Assembly: GCA_020725805.1 (NCBI GenBank)
Contig: DYEF01000017.1
Location: 1-22,914 of the forward strand
Direction of reading: 5' to 3'
DNA: 22,914 nt
Source of the DNA: Bdellovibrio sp.
Lineage (GTDB): Bacteria > Myxococcota > SpSt-1050
Shown here: positions 8,093 through 16,195 of the stretch, piece by piece
Position numbering within the stretch: the stretch's first letter is position 1
Layout: every line of letters starts with the position of its first letter
The notes under the pieces: model-generated
Database searches by the model: none
What the model saw: the letters and a program-made list of their open reading frames with translations, nothing else
What the model was told of the DNA's origin: nothing
Translations under genes and position numbers: made by a program

Positions 8093-8606
8093 CTCTCTTC
8101 TTCCCCGATAACCGCCATTTTGCTTCTCCGCTGTCTATCTTCTTCTGTAGGAGCATTAAGGCATCCAGCACCTGTTCGGGTCTGGGAGGACAGCCCGGAA
8201 TATATACATCGACCGGGATAACAGAATCTATACCCTGAACTGTTGCATAATTATTGTAGAAACCACCTGATGAAGCACATACACCATAGGAGATAACCCA
8301 TTTCGGCTCACACATCTGTTCGTAAACCCTCAAAAGCACCGGTGCGAGCTTGTGACTGACTGTGCCGACAACCCATAATAAATCACTCTGCCGAGGAGAG
8401 AATCTCGGAACTTCTGCCCCGAATCTGCCCAAGTCATACCTTGGACCCATAGTAGTCATATATTCCATAGCGCAGCAGGCAGTTGCAAACGGATACTGAA
8501 AAAGCGAGTACTTTCTTGCCCAGTTAAGTACCTTATCAAAGAACTTTATCGACTCATCGAGCCTCGAGGTAATTACAGCGCCTTTTAAGAGTTCTTCCTC
8601 ACCCAT
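8085..8606 (-). CDS. nuoB: NADH-quinone oxidoreductase subunit B
   Basis: This 173-residue subunit carries cluster N2, the last electron donor to quinone. Tandem cysteines in [20 protein letters not shown] (Cys44, Cys45), Cys110 in [15 protein letters not shown] and Cys139 in PGCPPRPEQ have the same spacing as the four N2 ligands of characterised NuoB proteins. Cys99 is not one of them. The 2-base gap from nuoA and 8-base overlap with nuoC place it firmly in the operon. Confidence 0.97.
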   Translation of the reverse strand: MGEEELLKGAVITSRLDESIKFFDKVLNWARKYSLFQYPFATACCAMEYMTTMGPRYDLGRFGAEVPRFSPRQSDLLWVVGTVSHKLAPVLLRVYEQMCEPKWVISYGVCASSGGFYNNYATVQGIDSVIPVDVYIPGCPPRPEQVLDALMLLQKKIDSGEAKWRLSGKKRDE

Positions 8607-8608
8607 CG

Positions 8609-8965
8609 TTATTCCTCGAAATCAAATCCGCCTCTTTTATAAACATACACATATCCCAAAAACGCCGAAACAAGAAAAACCGCCATAGCGACATAAATCA
8701 GAAGAGAGTTTTCTCTGAAAATCAGTGCAAGTGGAAATAGAAAGACCACCTCCACATCAAATATAACAAGGAGGATTGCATAGAGATAATACTGCACAGG
8801 GAAACGGGTTCTGTTCGGCCCAACCGGTTCCATACCGCACTCAAACGGGAGCGATTTTACCCTTGTCCTTTCCTTGGGACCGAAAAGGAATGTAAAGAGC
8901 CACATCCCGAATACAAATACAAATACAATCCCTGTAAATATCAATAAAACTGCAATCTCACTCAT
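8609..8965 (-). CDS. nuoA: NADH-quinone oxidoreductase subunit A
   Basis: This 118-residue small membrane subunit (ND3 homologue) has three predicted helices at about 4-29, 58-80 and 85-110. The diagnostic loop between helices one and two reads [20 protein letters not shown], with the conserved cysteine that lies near the quinone site, and is followed by [20 protein letters not shown]. It is the first gene of the nuo operon. No clear Shine-Dalgarno sequence precedes the ATG (the upstream bases read TTTCTGTATT), which is unusual beside the other genes here. Confidence 0.95.
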   Translation of the reverse strand: MSEIAVLLIFTGIVFVFVFGMWLFTFLFGPKERTRVKSLPFECGMEPVGPNRTRFPVQYYLYAILLVIFDVEVVFLFPLALIFRENSLLIYVAMAVFLVSAFLGYVYVYKRGGFDFEE

Positions 8966-8978
8966 AATACAGAAATTT

Positions 8979-9007
8979 CAACTAATATATAATTTTAATA
9001 GTGTCAA
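8979..9007 (-). promoter_or_regulatory. Possible nuo operon promoter (weak)
   Basis: A perfect -35 TTGACA lies at 9002-9007 on the minus strand, 37 bases or more from the nuoA start. The downstream A/T-rich stretch has no good -10 at 16-18 bases; the best there is TAGTTG, and TATATT lies too close. The position is right for the operon promoter, but half of the site is weak. Confidence 0.3.
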
Positions 9008-9059
9008 TAAAAGAAATGTAGCAACCCGAATAAAAATACCTGTCCTTACCGCTTCTGAT

Positions 9060-9090
9060 AAAAAAAGAGCGGTAGTCCGACTACCGCTCT
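9060..9090 (-). terminator. Intrinsic terminator of the ASH/vWA lipoprotein gene
   Basis: A perfect 10-bp stem (AGAGCGGTAG / CTACCGCTCT, 9066-9075 and 9081-9090) with a 5-base loop is followed, on the minus strand, by seven consecutive T residues (9066 down to 9060). It lies 28 bases past the stop of the 1125-residue protein and separates that gene from the nuo operon. Confidence 0.93.
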
Positions 9091-9118
9091 ATGAATTATA
9101 GTACTCATAAGCCCTGAA

Positions 9119-12100
9119 TCAGTAGCACTGGGCCTCGTACTTTACAACAATAGTGGCACCCTTTGGAGGAACTGCATTTGCGCCGAAGTAGATCGAGTTG
9201 TGGTCCGGGTCATACTGATATCCGTTTACGGGGTCTTTGTTGACCGGCTGACCATTGACAGTAACCTGAATTGTATTCGGGTCTGCAGGTCTTGAGAGAT
9301 AGTATTCAACCTGTGCTGTCCATACATCAATACCCAGTTCGTTAAGTTTATCTCCCCATGTCTTGTCACAGATCGAGTATGCCCTGCCGTTTCCAACCTT
9401 TTTGTAGAAGTCTAGATACCTCTTTGCCGCATAGGCACCGTTCCCGTTTGCAGTATCACCGCAATCTGCTGCGTTAGGCGGATTCTGAATGGTCCCGTGT
9501 TTGTCAAGTCCGCAGATTATATTGGCAGATAAGAGGTCTGTATTTCTGACGCCTTTGATCTGTTTGAAGAAATCTACATAGTAATCTACACTGGCAGGAG
9601 ACTGGTCCTCTTCGTCCGAAAGAACCACAAGTGCAAGCTTGGAGAATTTGGTATTGCTGTTTCTTAAAAATCCCTTATTCCCCTGCGGGTCGTTGATAAT
9701 CGGGTCGGAGAGAGCCATTTTCATAGCCTCGAGACAGGCCTCCTGTTCGTCAGAGCAGCAGGTTCCGACCGTTGCATTGGCGGCGAATGCCTTATTAAAA
9801 TCTGTCGTAACCGGATCGAATGCAGGGTCTCTCGGCGCTGCAGGTGGATAATTTGCAATAATCTTCGGATATCCGCTCTTGGCATAGAGAACGCCCGGAT
9901 AATTCATCACGCTATTTATCTTCTCCGCATCATTTATCTCCGAAGTAATAACACCAATGTTAAAATCTATCTTGTAATCTCCCGTTACAGGATCCTTTAC
10001 CGTTGCATAACTCGAGAATTTCGGGAAGTTACCTGCAAGCATCGACTGCTCATCACCCATAGAACCGGAATTATCCACACACCAGAGAACATCCACAATC
10101 GGCTTGTCGGACTGCTTGAACGTATCTGTCACGTTCTTGTCGGGTGTTGCTTCTCCTCTTAGCGGTACCTCTACATAGCCATTGTTTGCATTCGGGGCAT
10201 CTGTCTGAATTCTGAGTTTGCCGGTCTCGACTCCGCTCTGAACCGAAGGTCTGTACTTAATCTTGATCACAATCGAGGTATTTGGCTGAATAGTCGTAGC
10301 ACCTGAAGGTTTCGATGTAATGATAAAGGGTGGTGATGCCTGCGCGCTTATATCAGGACCAACAGTTAGCTGTGCGGTTCCGTTGTTATAGAGTTTTACA
10401 ACGATCTCCTGCGAATTACAGCCGTATGTAACAATTCCGAAATCTATCGGGTTGGGCAGCACATCGAGTCTCGAGTTAACACCTGTGCACTGCAGTTTTA
10501 CACACCAGCCCGGAGACGTCTCCATTGTACAGGCCTGTGCCGGCTGATTCGCTGCATTTGTCCCGATATAGACATAGTTGTAGGTACCAAACATATCAGG
10601 GACTCCCATTGAGTTCGGAGCAGAACCTGTTCCGGTCGGACAGCACTTGGTCTCAATCTTTGTAAAATTACCTATATCAACAGTAGTTCCGTTGTAATTC
10701 TTGACAAGAGAGAACCACGGACCTGTCATCTGGCCCTTCTTGACAGTATTGATTGTGCAGATATCTGCTCCCTTGTTCTCCATAAGAATACCCTTTGTAC
10801 TGCATGAGCCTTTTGCAACATTGCCGAAATTGAGGGTCGAAGACGGAGTAACCGTAAACTGACACTGTCCTTTCTGAATAACCGTTGCCTTCATATTGAT
10901 CTTTGCATTTCCGGACCCGTAATTTACAGTTGCTGTATCCGTAAATGTCCCGAGTGTATTATCTGCCTGGAATTTTACCGTAACAATCCCTTTCTCACCC
11001 GGCGGAATCTTGAAAGCATAGGGAGAGCTTATATTTGTCTGCTGTCCTGTCTTATTCTCCTCAACAACCTTGGTAATGGAAAATTTGTTATTGGTGAGTC
11101 CGCCGATGCTGGCGATATCGCAATCCGCATTACCGATATTCATTACGTTGAACGGCAGTTCCTTTGAATTGTTCTGGAGAATATTTCCGAAGTCCAGAAA
11201 CGCCGGGTCAAGCTGAATTTTGCACTCGGGCGCAGTCTGACAATCGCCGTACATTCTGACAAAACCGATACCGTTGGACAATGACGGGTCATTTGCGGTT
11301 ATCTTTAGCTGAGCAAGGTCCGGAGAATCTGCGTCCGAACAGCTCTTCGGGGCAAAGAAGACACTGGCATTTACAAACTGTCCGGGCATAAGTGTAAGCG
11401 GAAGCGACTGGCCTACACCATCATATCCGAAATCACCTTCCGCATTGTTGACAAGCTCTATATTGCTTATAACAAGGTCCTTGGTACCACAGGAAGTAAT
11501 CTTGATCTGACCTGTTGACTTCTGCCCGACAGTGGTCGTCGGGAATGTGTAATTTGCCGGTTCAACACAGATCTTCGGAGCTATACCCTTTGCAGTCAGT
11601 TTTACGTATACGGAATTCATTACCTGATCATCACTTATAACCTTCAGGGCACCGATATCAATACCGCCGTCAATGGCTTTGTATCTGACTTTAACAATAA
11701 CCATATGTCCTGTCTTTGGATACTCGGAAAGTGTACCGCTGTATGAACCAGATGAGGGGTCTGACATATAAAATTCATTACTGCTGGTAGTTGCCACCAT
11801 ACTCTCAAAATCACACTCGGGCTTGGTCTTCGGACACTGAATTGCCCTTGCATCTATGATACTGAGAGAGAAACCTCCCTTGTTCTTTATTGCAAATTTT
11901 GCCACTGCCTCCTGATTTATATCAAGGTCACCGAAATTCTTCTCAAGGCAGTTCGTGAGTTTACCGTCTGCAAACGGACAACTCGACTGGCATTTGACTT
12001 CCTGATCATTTTCATCCAGAATGCATACATCGAGGTCAGTCTTTGCACCTTCACCCTTCATCTTTACAACGAGCTCTGCCGTCTCTCCGGTGGATTCTCT

Positions 12101-12496
12101 TACATAGTATTTTATGTGCAGTTCGGCAGTATCGGCACCCACGGCCTGAGGAGAATAAGTCAAATTTATACTCTTTGCCTTATTCACATCGACCTTTATG
12201 CCTTCGATATTCTCCAGACTCTTATTTTCAATCTGTCCGCTGAAGGGCTTTGCGGTCTTATGTGATTTGAGCTGAATCTCCGCACTTACGAACTTAAGCT
12301 CTGCCTGCCCTTTGTTTGTGATCCTGAGTTCTCTCTGGGCTGTCGAGCCTACAAGGACTTTTCCGAAATCAATCTCCTCTTCACTTGCCTGAGGTTCAGG
12401 CCTGATAGAAGAAAGTACAGGGTTCGTGTCATCGCACTGACATCCTAAGATTGTAAGGGTAAATAATACAAAAATCAGGGAGAAGACGTTTTTCAT
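9119..12496 (-). CDS. Large surface lipoprotein with six ASH-like (choice-of-anchor D) repeats and a C-terminal vWA domain
   Basis: This 1125-residue protein starts with a lipoprotein signal (helix about 4-17, lipobox LTILGC) and is predicted to be exported and lipid-anchored. About six beta-sandwich repeats of the ASH/choice-of-anchor D type begin near residues 40, 185, 307, 421, 543 and 675. Each has a core like IDFGKVLVGS...LRITNKGQAEL or LDFGNILQNN. Many carry cysteines, suggesting disulfides. A von Willebrand A domain (about 800-1065) has the metal-site motif DNSGSM and VVLSDEED. The last 60 residues form a further beta-rich segment starting near RPADPNTIQV. GGAGGTC lies 6 bases before the ATG. 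It has its own consensus promoter and terminator, so it is monocistronic. It is probably an adhesion or surface-display protein; the ligand is unknown. Confidence 0.85.
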   Translation of the reverse strand: MKNVFSLIFVLFTLTILGCQCDDTNPVLSSIRPEPQASEEEIDFGKVLVGSTAQRELRITNKGQAELKFVSAEIQLKSHKTAKPFSGQIENKSLENIEGIKVDVNKAKSINLTYSPQAVGADTAELHIKYYVRESTGETAELVVKMKGEGAKTDLDVCILDENDQEVKCQSSCPFADGKLTNCLEKNFGDLDINQEAVAKFAIKNKGGFSLSIIDARAIQCPKTKPECDFESMVATTSSNEFYMSDPSSGSYSGTLSEYPKTGHMVIVKVRYKAIDGGIDIGALKVISDDQVMNSVYVKLTAKGIAPKICVEPANYTFPTTTVGQKSTGQIKITSCGTKDLVISNIELVNNAEGDFGYDGVGQSLPLTLMPGQFVNASVFFAPKSCSDADSPDLAQLKITANDPSLSNGIGFVRMYGDCQTAPECKIQLDPAFLDFGNILQNNSKELPFNVMNIGNADCDIASIGGLTNNKFSITKVVEENKTGQQTNISSPYAFKIPPGEKGIVTVKFQADNTLGTFTDTATVNYGSGNAKINMKATVIQKGQCQFTVTPSSTLNFGNVAKGSCSTKGILMENKGADICTINTVKKGQMTGPWFSLVKNYNGTTVDIGNFTKIETKCCPTGTGSAPNSMGVPDMFGTYNYVYIGTNAANQPAQACTMETSPGWCVKLQCTGVNSRLDVLPNPIDFGIVTYGCNSQEIVVKLYNNGTAQLTVGPDISAQASPPFIITSKPSGATTIQPNTSIVIKIKYRPSVQSGVETGKLRIQTDAPNANNGYVEVPLRGEATPDKNVTDTFKQSDKPIVDVLWCVDNSGSMGDEQSMLAGNFPKFSSYATVKDPVTGDYKIDFNIGVITSEINDAEKINSVMNYPGVLYAKSGYPKIIANYPPAAPRDPAFDPVTTDFNKAFAANATVGTCCSDEQEACLEAMKMALSDPIINDPQGNKGFLRNSNTKFSKLALVVLSDEEDQSPASVDYYVDFFKQIKGVRNTDLLSANIICGLDKHGTIQNPPNAADCGDTANGNGAYAAKRYLDFYKKVGNGRAYSICDKTWGDKLNELGIDVWTAQVEYYLSRPADPNTIQVTVNGQPVNKDPVNGYQYDPDHNSIYFGANAVPPKGATIVVKYEAQCY

Positions 12497-12520
12497 CTCT
12501 GACCTCCTTTATAAAAACCT

Positions 12521-12550
12521 ATTATACCAAAAACTGAAATCCAATGTCAA
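12521..12550 (-). promoter_or_regulatory. Consensus sigma70 promoter of the ASH/vWA lipoprotein gene
   Basis: On the minus strand a perfect -35 TTGACA (12545-12550) is separated by 18 bases from a perfect -10 TATAAT (12521-12526). The TGG before the -10 makes it an extended type. A transcript starting near 12514 would have a leader of under 20 bases, ending in GGAGGTCAGAG before the ATG. Confidence 0.85.
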
Positions 12551-12650
12551 ACTAATATGTAAGTCTGCAGGTAAATATTTATCAGGACCGTAATTCCGCA
12601 AATATAGGCAAAAAAATATACGTGATTTCATAATATTAGCAGGTTATCAG

Positions 12651-14831
12651 TCAACTCTCACTTCTTGACATCTCTGTCATAGCAGAAAATATGAGAATTA
12701 AAACCCCGATAACAAATATCAGATTGAGAGAATATTCAAGTCCGGACAGAGGAATCAGAACAAGCGGAATCATCAACGATGCAAGTACTCCTCCCATACA
12801 ATCAGAGAAGTCAATTACCGAAGAAGACCTCTTAATCGGGTTATTTTCAGAAACGACCAGATATCCGGAGAGCCTGCCGAAGAGAATTCCGGTCAGTGTC
12901 CCGTTTATAAACAGCAAAAGAACAAGCAGGAATACCGGAAGCGACCGGATATAAAGTAGAAGAACCAGAAGAAGATTTCCGGCCAGAAGCACATAATGTC
13001 TCGACCTTACAATACGGGTAAGAAACGAACCTGCCGAGAGACCACCCATATAGGATGAGAATAACAGAGCAACATAGTAATACAAAGTTCCGCTCTCTAC
13101 CTGAAACCTGTAGACAATAATCAGTTCAAGAGCCATAGAGAGAAATCCCTGAAAAAAGATAACAGTTGCAGGATATACATACCTTTTTCTTCTGAAATAA
13201 AATGCCAGTAAGAATAGAATGAGTAAGGCTGCATAGATGAAAATTGTCCCATAGCCGGCTGCGACAGATAAAACCGAGTCCCCTTTTTCCGAGACAGACA
13301 TCTCCCACAATACAAGACCCGACAAAAGGGCTGAGGGATTCAGATCCAGATTTATCCGTCTGCCCCCGTTCTCGAGCAGATTCTGTATGCGCCTGTTGTT
13401 CTCTTCCTGAAGAGCAATGCTCAGAATCTCCGGCTCAAAATCACAGCCACTTACCACATCCTTTGTGTATCTCGATACAACTTTTTCTAATCTCAGGTCT
13501 ACAGGCAGGAATGATGCCGCAAGAATCGTGCTCCCGTAGTCAAGTGCAGAGACATACGGAAAGTTCTTCTTCAAGGCATTGAAGACAGAGACAAGATAAT
13601 CCAGTTTTGGTCCTGAAGGAACAGAAGTAACAGGGATGAGACGGGTAATGAATATTCCGTCTCTGTTTAATATGTTGCTTACCTCAGAGAAGAATTCGGA
13701 AGTATAATAACGGTTGGTCTGCAGACTCAGTGCCTCACCGGTATCGGCAAAGACAATATCATATTTTTTACGGCTGCTCTTGACATATTTTCTCTGGTCA
13801 TCCTGAATAAAACGGATATTGCCGGTATTGGTCTCTTTCAGCAATGAATTCTCCCTGATAAATGATTTCAGGTGGGCATCATTCTCGACATAATCAATAT
13901 CACTTTTATACTCACTTATATGTTTCAGCAGGTCATAGGATGCCTCACCCAGAACCAGCACATTTTTATGTGAATCGCTCAGAGACATTACAAGATGCGC
14001 TGTTATCTTACTGCTGTATTCATCTCCTATAAGTCCCGAAAAGATATTGTTTACAAACAGGACATACTGCGAATTCCTCTGAGCAATAATATACCTGTTA
14101 TAATTTGTCTCGATACCCTGAACATATCTGTATCCCCTGTTGATTCTTTCGAATGAATCCTTCATTACTGATTTGTCAGCATAAGAGAAAAAGATAACCG
14201 CCACCAGAACAGATATGGCAGAGATAAAAAAACGCAAAAATCTATTCTTTCCTCTTCCCCACAGAGTAAGGGATACAAGGACAAAACCATATATAATACA
14301 GATAATGGAAAGATGCTGCCACCTCAGTTTGAGCAGAATTACTGTCAGAAGATAACCCAGCAGAAGTCCCAGTGACTCTGTACCATAAACAAATGCTATA
14401 CTCAGACTACCCCTCTGCTTTTTCAAAATACTGCTGAGATACGGAAAGGATATACCTGAGGCAAGCGCCGGTAAAGAGACGGCAATCAGAGAGGCGATAA
14501 ACAGTGTCTTCACATCCGCGAGCGTCCCTTTCTCCAAAGACAGAATCACATGCGCATATCGCAGAAAAAATACAGACAAAATGGCAAACAGGAATCCGCA
14601 GAGCGGCAGAAGAAAGAGTCTCCTGCCGTCCTCACTGTCAATACCGAATCCCATTAAAAAAGCACCTGCCGAGTTGAAGAGAAGCCACACAGCAAGAAGT
14701 AATCCGAGGGAAATCTCATTTCCTCCGGAAAAACACATATACTCCCTGAGCAGAATAGTCTGTGTGGCAGATAGAGCACTACCCCAGAGGATTATAAACA
14801 CAAAGAGGGGTTTTGCGGGATTACCGTTCAT
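12651..14831 (-). CDS. Polytopic membrane protein with an embedded degenerate spermidine-synthase-like domain
   Basis: This 726-residue protein has roughly six to eight membrane helices at the N-terminus (about 8-220), a soluble central domain (about 240-460) and about six more helices (about 525-720). The centre resembles spermine/spermidine synthases: YNRYIIAQ...LFVNNIFSG early, an Asp/Asn site in DIDYVENDAHL and IRFIQDDQRKYVKSSRKKYDIVFAD. The family's glycine-rich GGGDG loop is replaced by LGEASYD (about 292), so aminopropyl transfer in the usual form is doubtful. The layout matches membrane proteins annotated as fused MFS/spermidine synthase. It is the last gene of the long operon, 22 bases after xseA, and starts at an ATG with GGAAG upstream. 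It may bind a nucleoside co-substrate or act as a transporter; the actual reaction is unknown. Confidence 0.7.
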   Translation of the reverse strand: MNGNPAKPLFVFIILWGSALSATQTILLREYMCFSGGNEISLGLLLAVWLLFNSAGAFLMGFGIDSEDGRRLFLLPLCGFLFAILSVFFLRYAHVILSLEKGTLADVKTLFIASLIAVSLPALASGISFPYLSSILKKQRGSLSIAFVYGTESLGLLLGYLLTVILLKLRWQHLSIICIIYGFVLVSLTLWGRGKNRFLRFFISAISVLVAVIFFSYADKSVMKDSFERINRGYRYVQGIETNYNRYIIAQRNSQYVLFVNNIFSGLIGDEYSSKITAHLVMSLSDSHKNVLVLGEASYDLLKHISEYKSDIDYVENDAHLKSFIRENSLLKETNTGNIRFIQDDQRKYVKSSRKKYDIVFADTGEALSLQTNRYYTSEFFSEVSNILNRDGIFITRLIPVTSVPSGPKLDYLVSVFNALKKNFPYVSALDYGSTILAASFLPVDLRLEKVVSRYTKDVVSGCDFEPEILSIALQEENNRRIQNLLENGGRRINLDLNPSALLSGLVLWEMSVSEKGDSVLSVAAGYGTIFIYAALLILFLLAFYFRRKRYVYPATVIFFQGFLSMALELIIVYRFQVESGTLYYYVALLFSSYMGGLSAGSFLTRIVRSRHYVLLAGNLLLVLLLYIRSLPVFLLVLLLFINGTLTGILFGRLSGYLVVSENNPIKRSSSVIDFSDCMGGVLASLMIPLVLIPLSGLEYSLNLIFVIGVLILIFSAMTEMSRSES

Positions 14832-14853
14832 AACAAATCTTCCGTGCGGATTT

Positions 14854-16194
14854 TTATTTGCCCTGTTTTTTCACCAGAGCCCTGACACTGCCCTTGAAAA
14901 ATCTTATTCCGATTATATCCTCATCAGAAAGCATACCGGCATCGCTGATTATTTTTTCGTCCTTAAATACCACCGAATATCCCTTTTTCAGAATATTTTC
15001 CGGATTCAACAGCTCTAATCTTGTCAGACTGTTTTTCAGCCTGCTCTCTGCCGTCTCAAAGAGACTGAGGACAGCCCCTTTCTGCCTGAGACCAAGAAGA
15101 GAAATCTTTTCGGAGTATTTTCTGATTCTCTCTTTAGGAGAATATCTTTCCACAAGGGCATTACACCTGCTGACCCTTTCATAACGTACAGAAACAAGAT
15201 TTCTGATTGCAATTCCGAGTCTTTCAATGCATAGATTCAGCATCTCAGCCTTTTCATCAAACCTCTCCTTGTCCCGGTAGAAGCCTCTGAGAAATCTTCT
15301 GATTACCCTTTCCCTGATGAGCATACCCTCCTTAACTGCTGTATCGAGACGGTCTTTATAATCAGTGATTGCATCTGTCATCTCGTCAAACGACCTGACG
15401 GACAACTCAGCTGCAGCGGTCGGAGTCGCTGCCCGCCTGTCAGCAACATAATCCGCGATTGTAAAATCAATCTCGTGTCCTATACCGGTTACTACAGGAA
15501 TCCTGCTCTCCCTTATTGCGTATGCAAGACTTTCGTCATTAAAACAAAAGAGGTCCTCGAACGAGCCCCCTCCCCTTACTATCGCTATGACATCTACTTC
15601 CTTCTCTTTGTTGAAATATCTTATCCCTGATATCACATCTTCTTGAGCCCCTTCCCCCTGAACCCTTGCGGAATAAACCGAGATTTCAACAAACGGATTC
15701 TTGTTGAGCGCTGTCCTGACAAAATCCCTGACAGCGGCACCATAGGGACTCGTTATCACTCCTATATGAAACGGAAAATCAGGGAGCGCCTTCTTAATGT
15801 CTTCGGAGAACAAACCCTTTTCAAAGAGTCTCTTTTTCAGTTCCTCGTAACGGAGATAGAGTTCACCCTGACCGTCATTCATTATTTCATTTACGACAAT
15901 CTGATAGACCCCCCGCGGCGGGTATACGGTCACCATACCGCCTGCAACAATCCTGCTGCCATCCTTAAAACTGATTTTAATATTCTGTCCTCTGAAAAGA
16001 ACGGCAGATATCTGACTCTTTTCATCCTTTATTGTAAAATACGCGTGTCCGGCATCTGAGACCCTGAGATTGCTCACCTCTCCCCTCACATACACATATC
16101 CGATATTTTCATTGAGAAGTGTACTTATGCGGTTTGTCAGTTCGTATACGGTAAATATCTTTCCTGTCACTGACAGCAGTTGTCTGCCCATCAT
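14854..16194 (-). CDS. xseA: Exodeoxyribonuclease VII large subunit
   Basis: This 446-residue subunit of exonuclease VII digests single-stranded DNA from both ends into acid-insoluble oligonucleotides. The N-terminal OB-fold (about 1-100) includes YVRGEVSNLRVSDAGHAYFT. The catalytic core contains IGVITSPYGAAVRDF, IVRGGGSFEDLFCFNDESLA and PVVTGIGHEIDFTIADYVAD, followed by RAATPTAAAELS. A charged helical region (about 270-400) and a short C-terminal beta segment complete it. The open frame extends upstream to 16242 inside the regulator gene. The ATG at 16194, one base after that gene's stop and preceded by AGGAATAGG, gives the normal N-terminus and length. No xseB for the small subunit follows. 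Confidence 0.93.
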   Translation of the reverse strand: MMGRQLLSVTGKIFTVYELTNRISTLLNENIGYVYVRGEVSNLRVSDAGHAYFTIKDEKSQISAVLFRGQNIKISFKDGSRIVAGGMVTVYPPRGVYQIVVNEIMNDGQGELYLRYEELKKRLFEKGLFSEDIKKALPDFPFHIGVITSPYGAAVRDFVRTALNKNPFVEISVYSARVQGEGAQEDVISGIRYFNKEKEVDVIAIVRGGGSFEDLFCFNDESLAYAIRESRIPVVTGIGHEIDFTIADYVADRRAATPTAAAELSVRSFDEMTDAITDYKDRLDTAVKEGMLIRERVIRRFLRGFYRDKERFDEKAEMLNLCIERLGIAIRNLVSVRYERVSRCNALVERYSPKERIRKYSEKISLLGLRQKGAVLSLFETAESRLKNSLTRLELLNPENILKKGYSVVFKDEKIISDAGMLSDEDIIGIRFFKGSVRALVKKQGK

Positions 16195-16195
16195 C

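Noticed and set aside
12497-12650. Search for a terminator after the long operon.
   Set aside because: There is a T-run (near 12611-12617 on the minus strand) but no stable stem before it, so no terminator is called.
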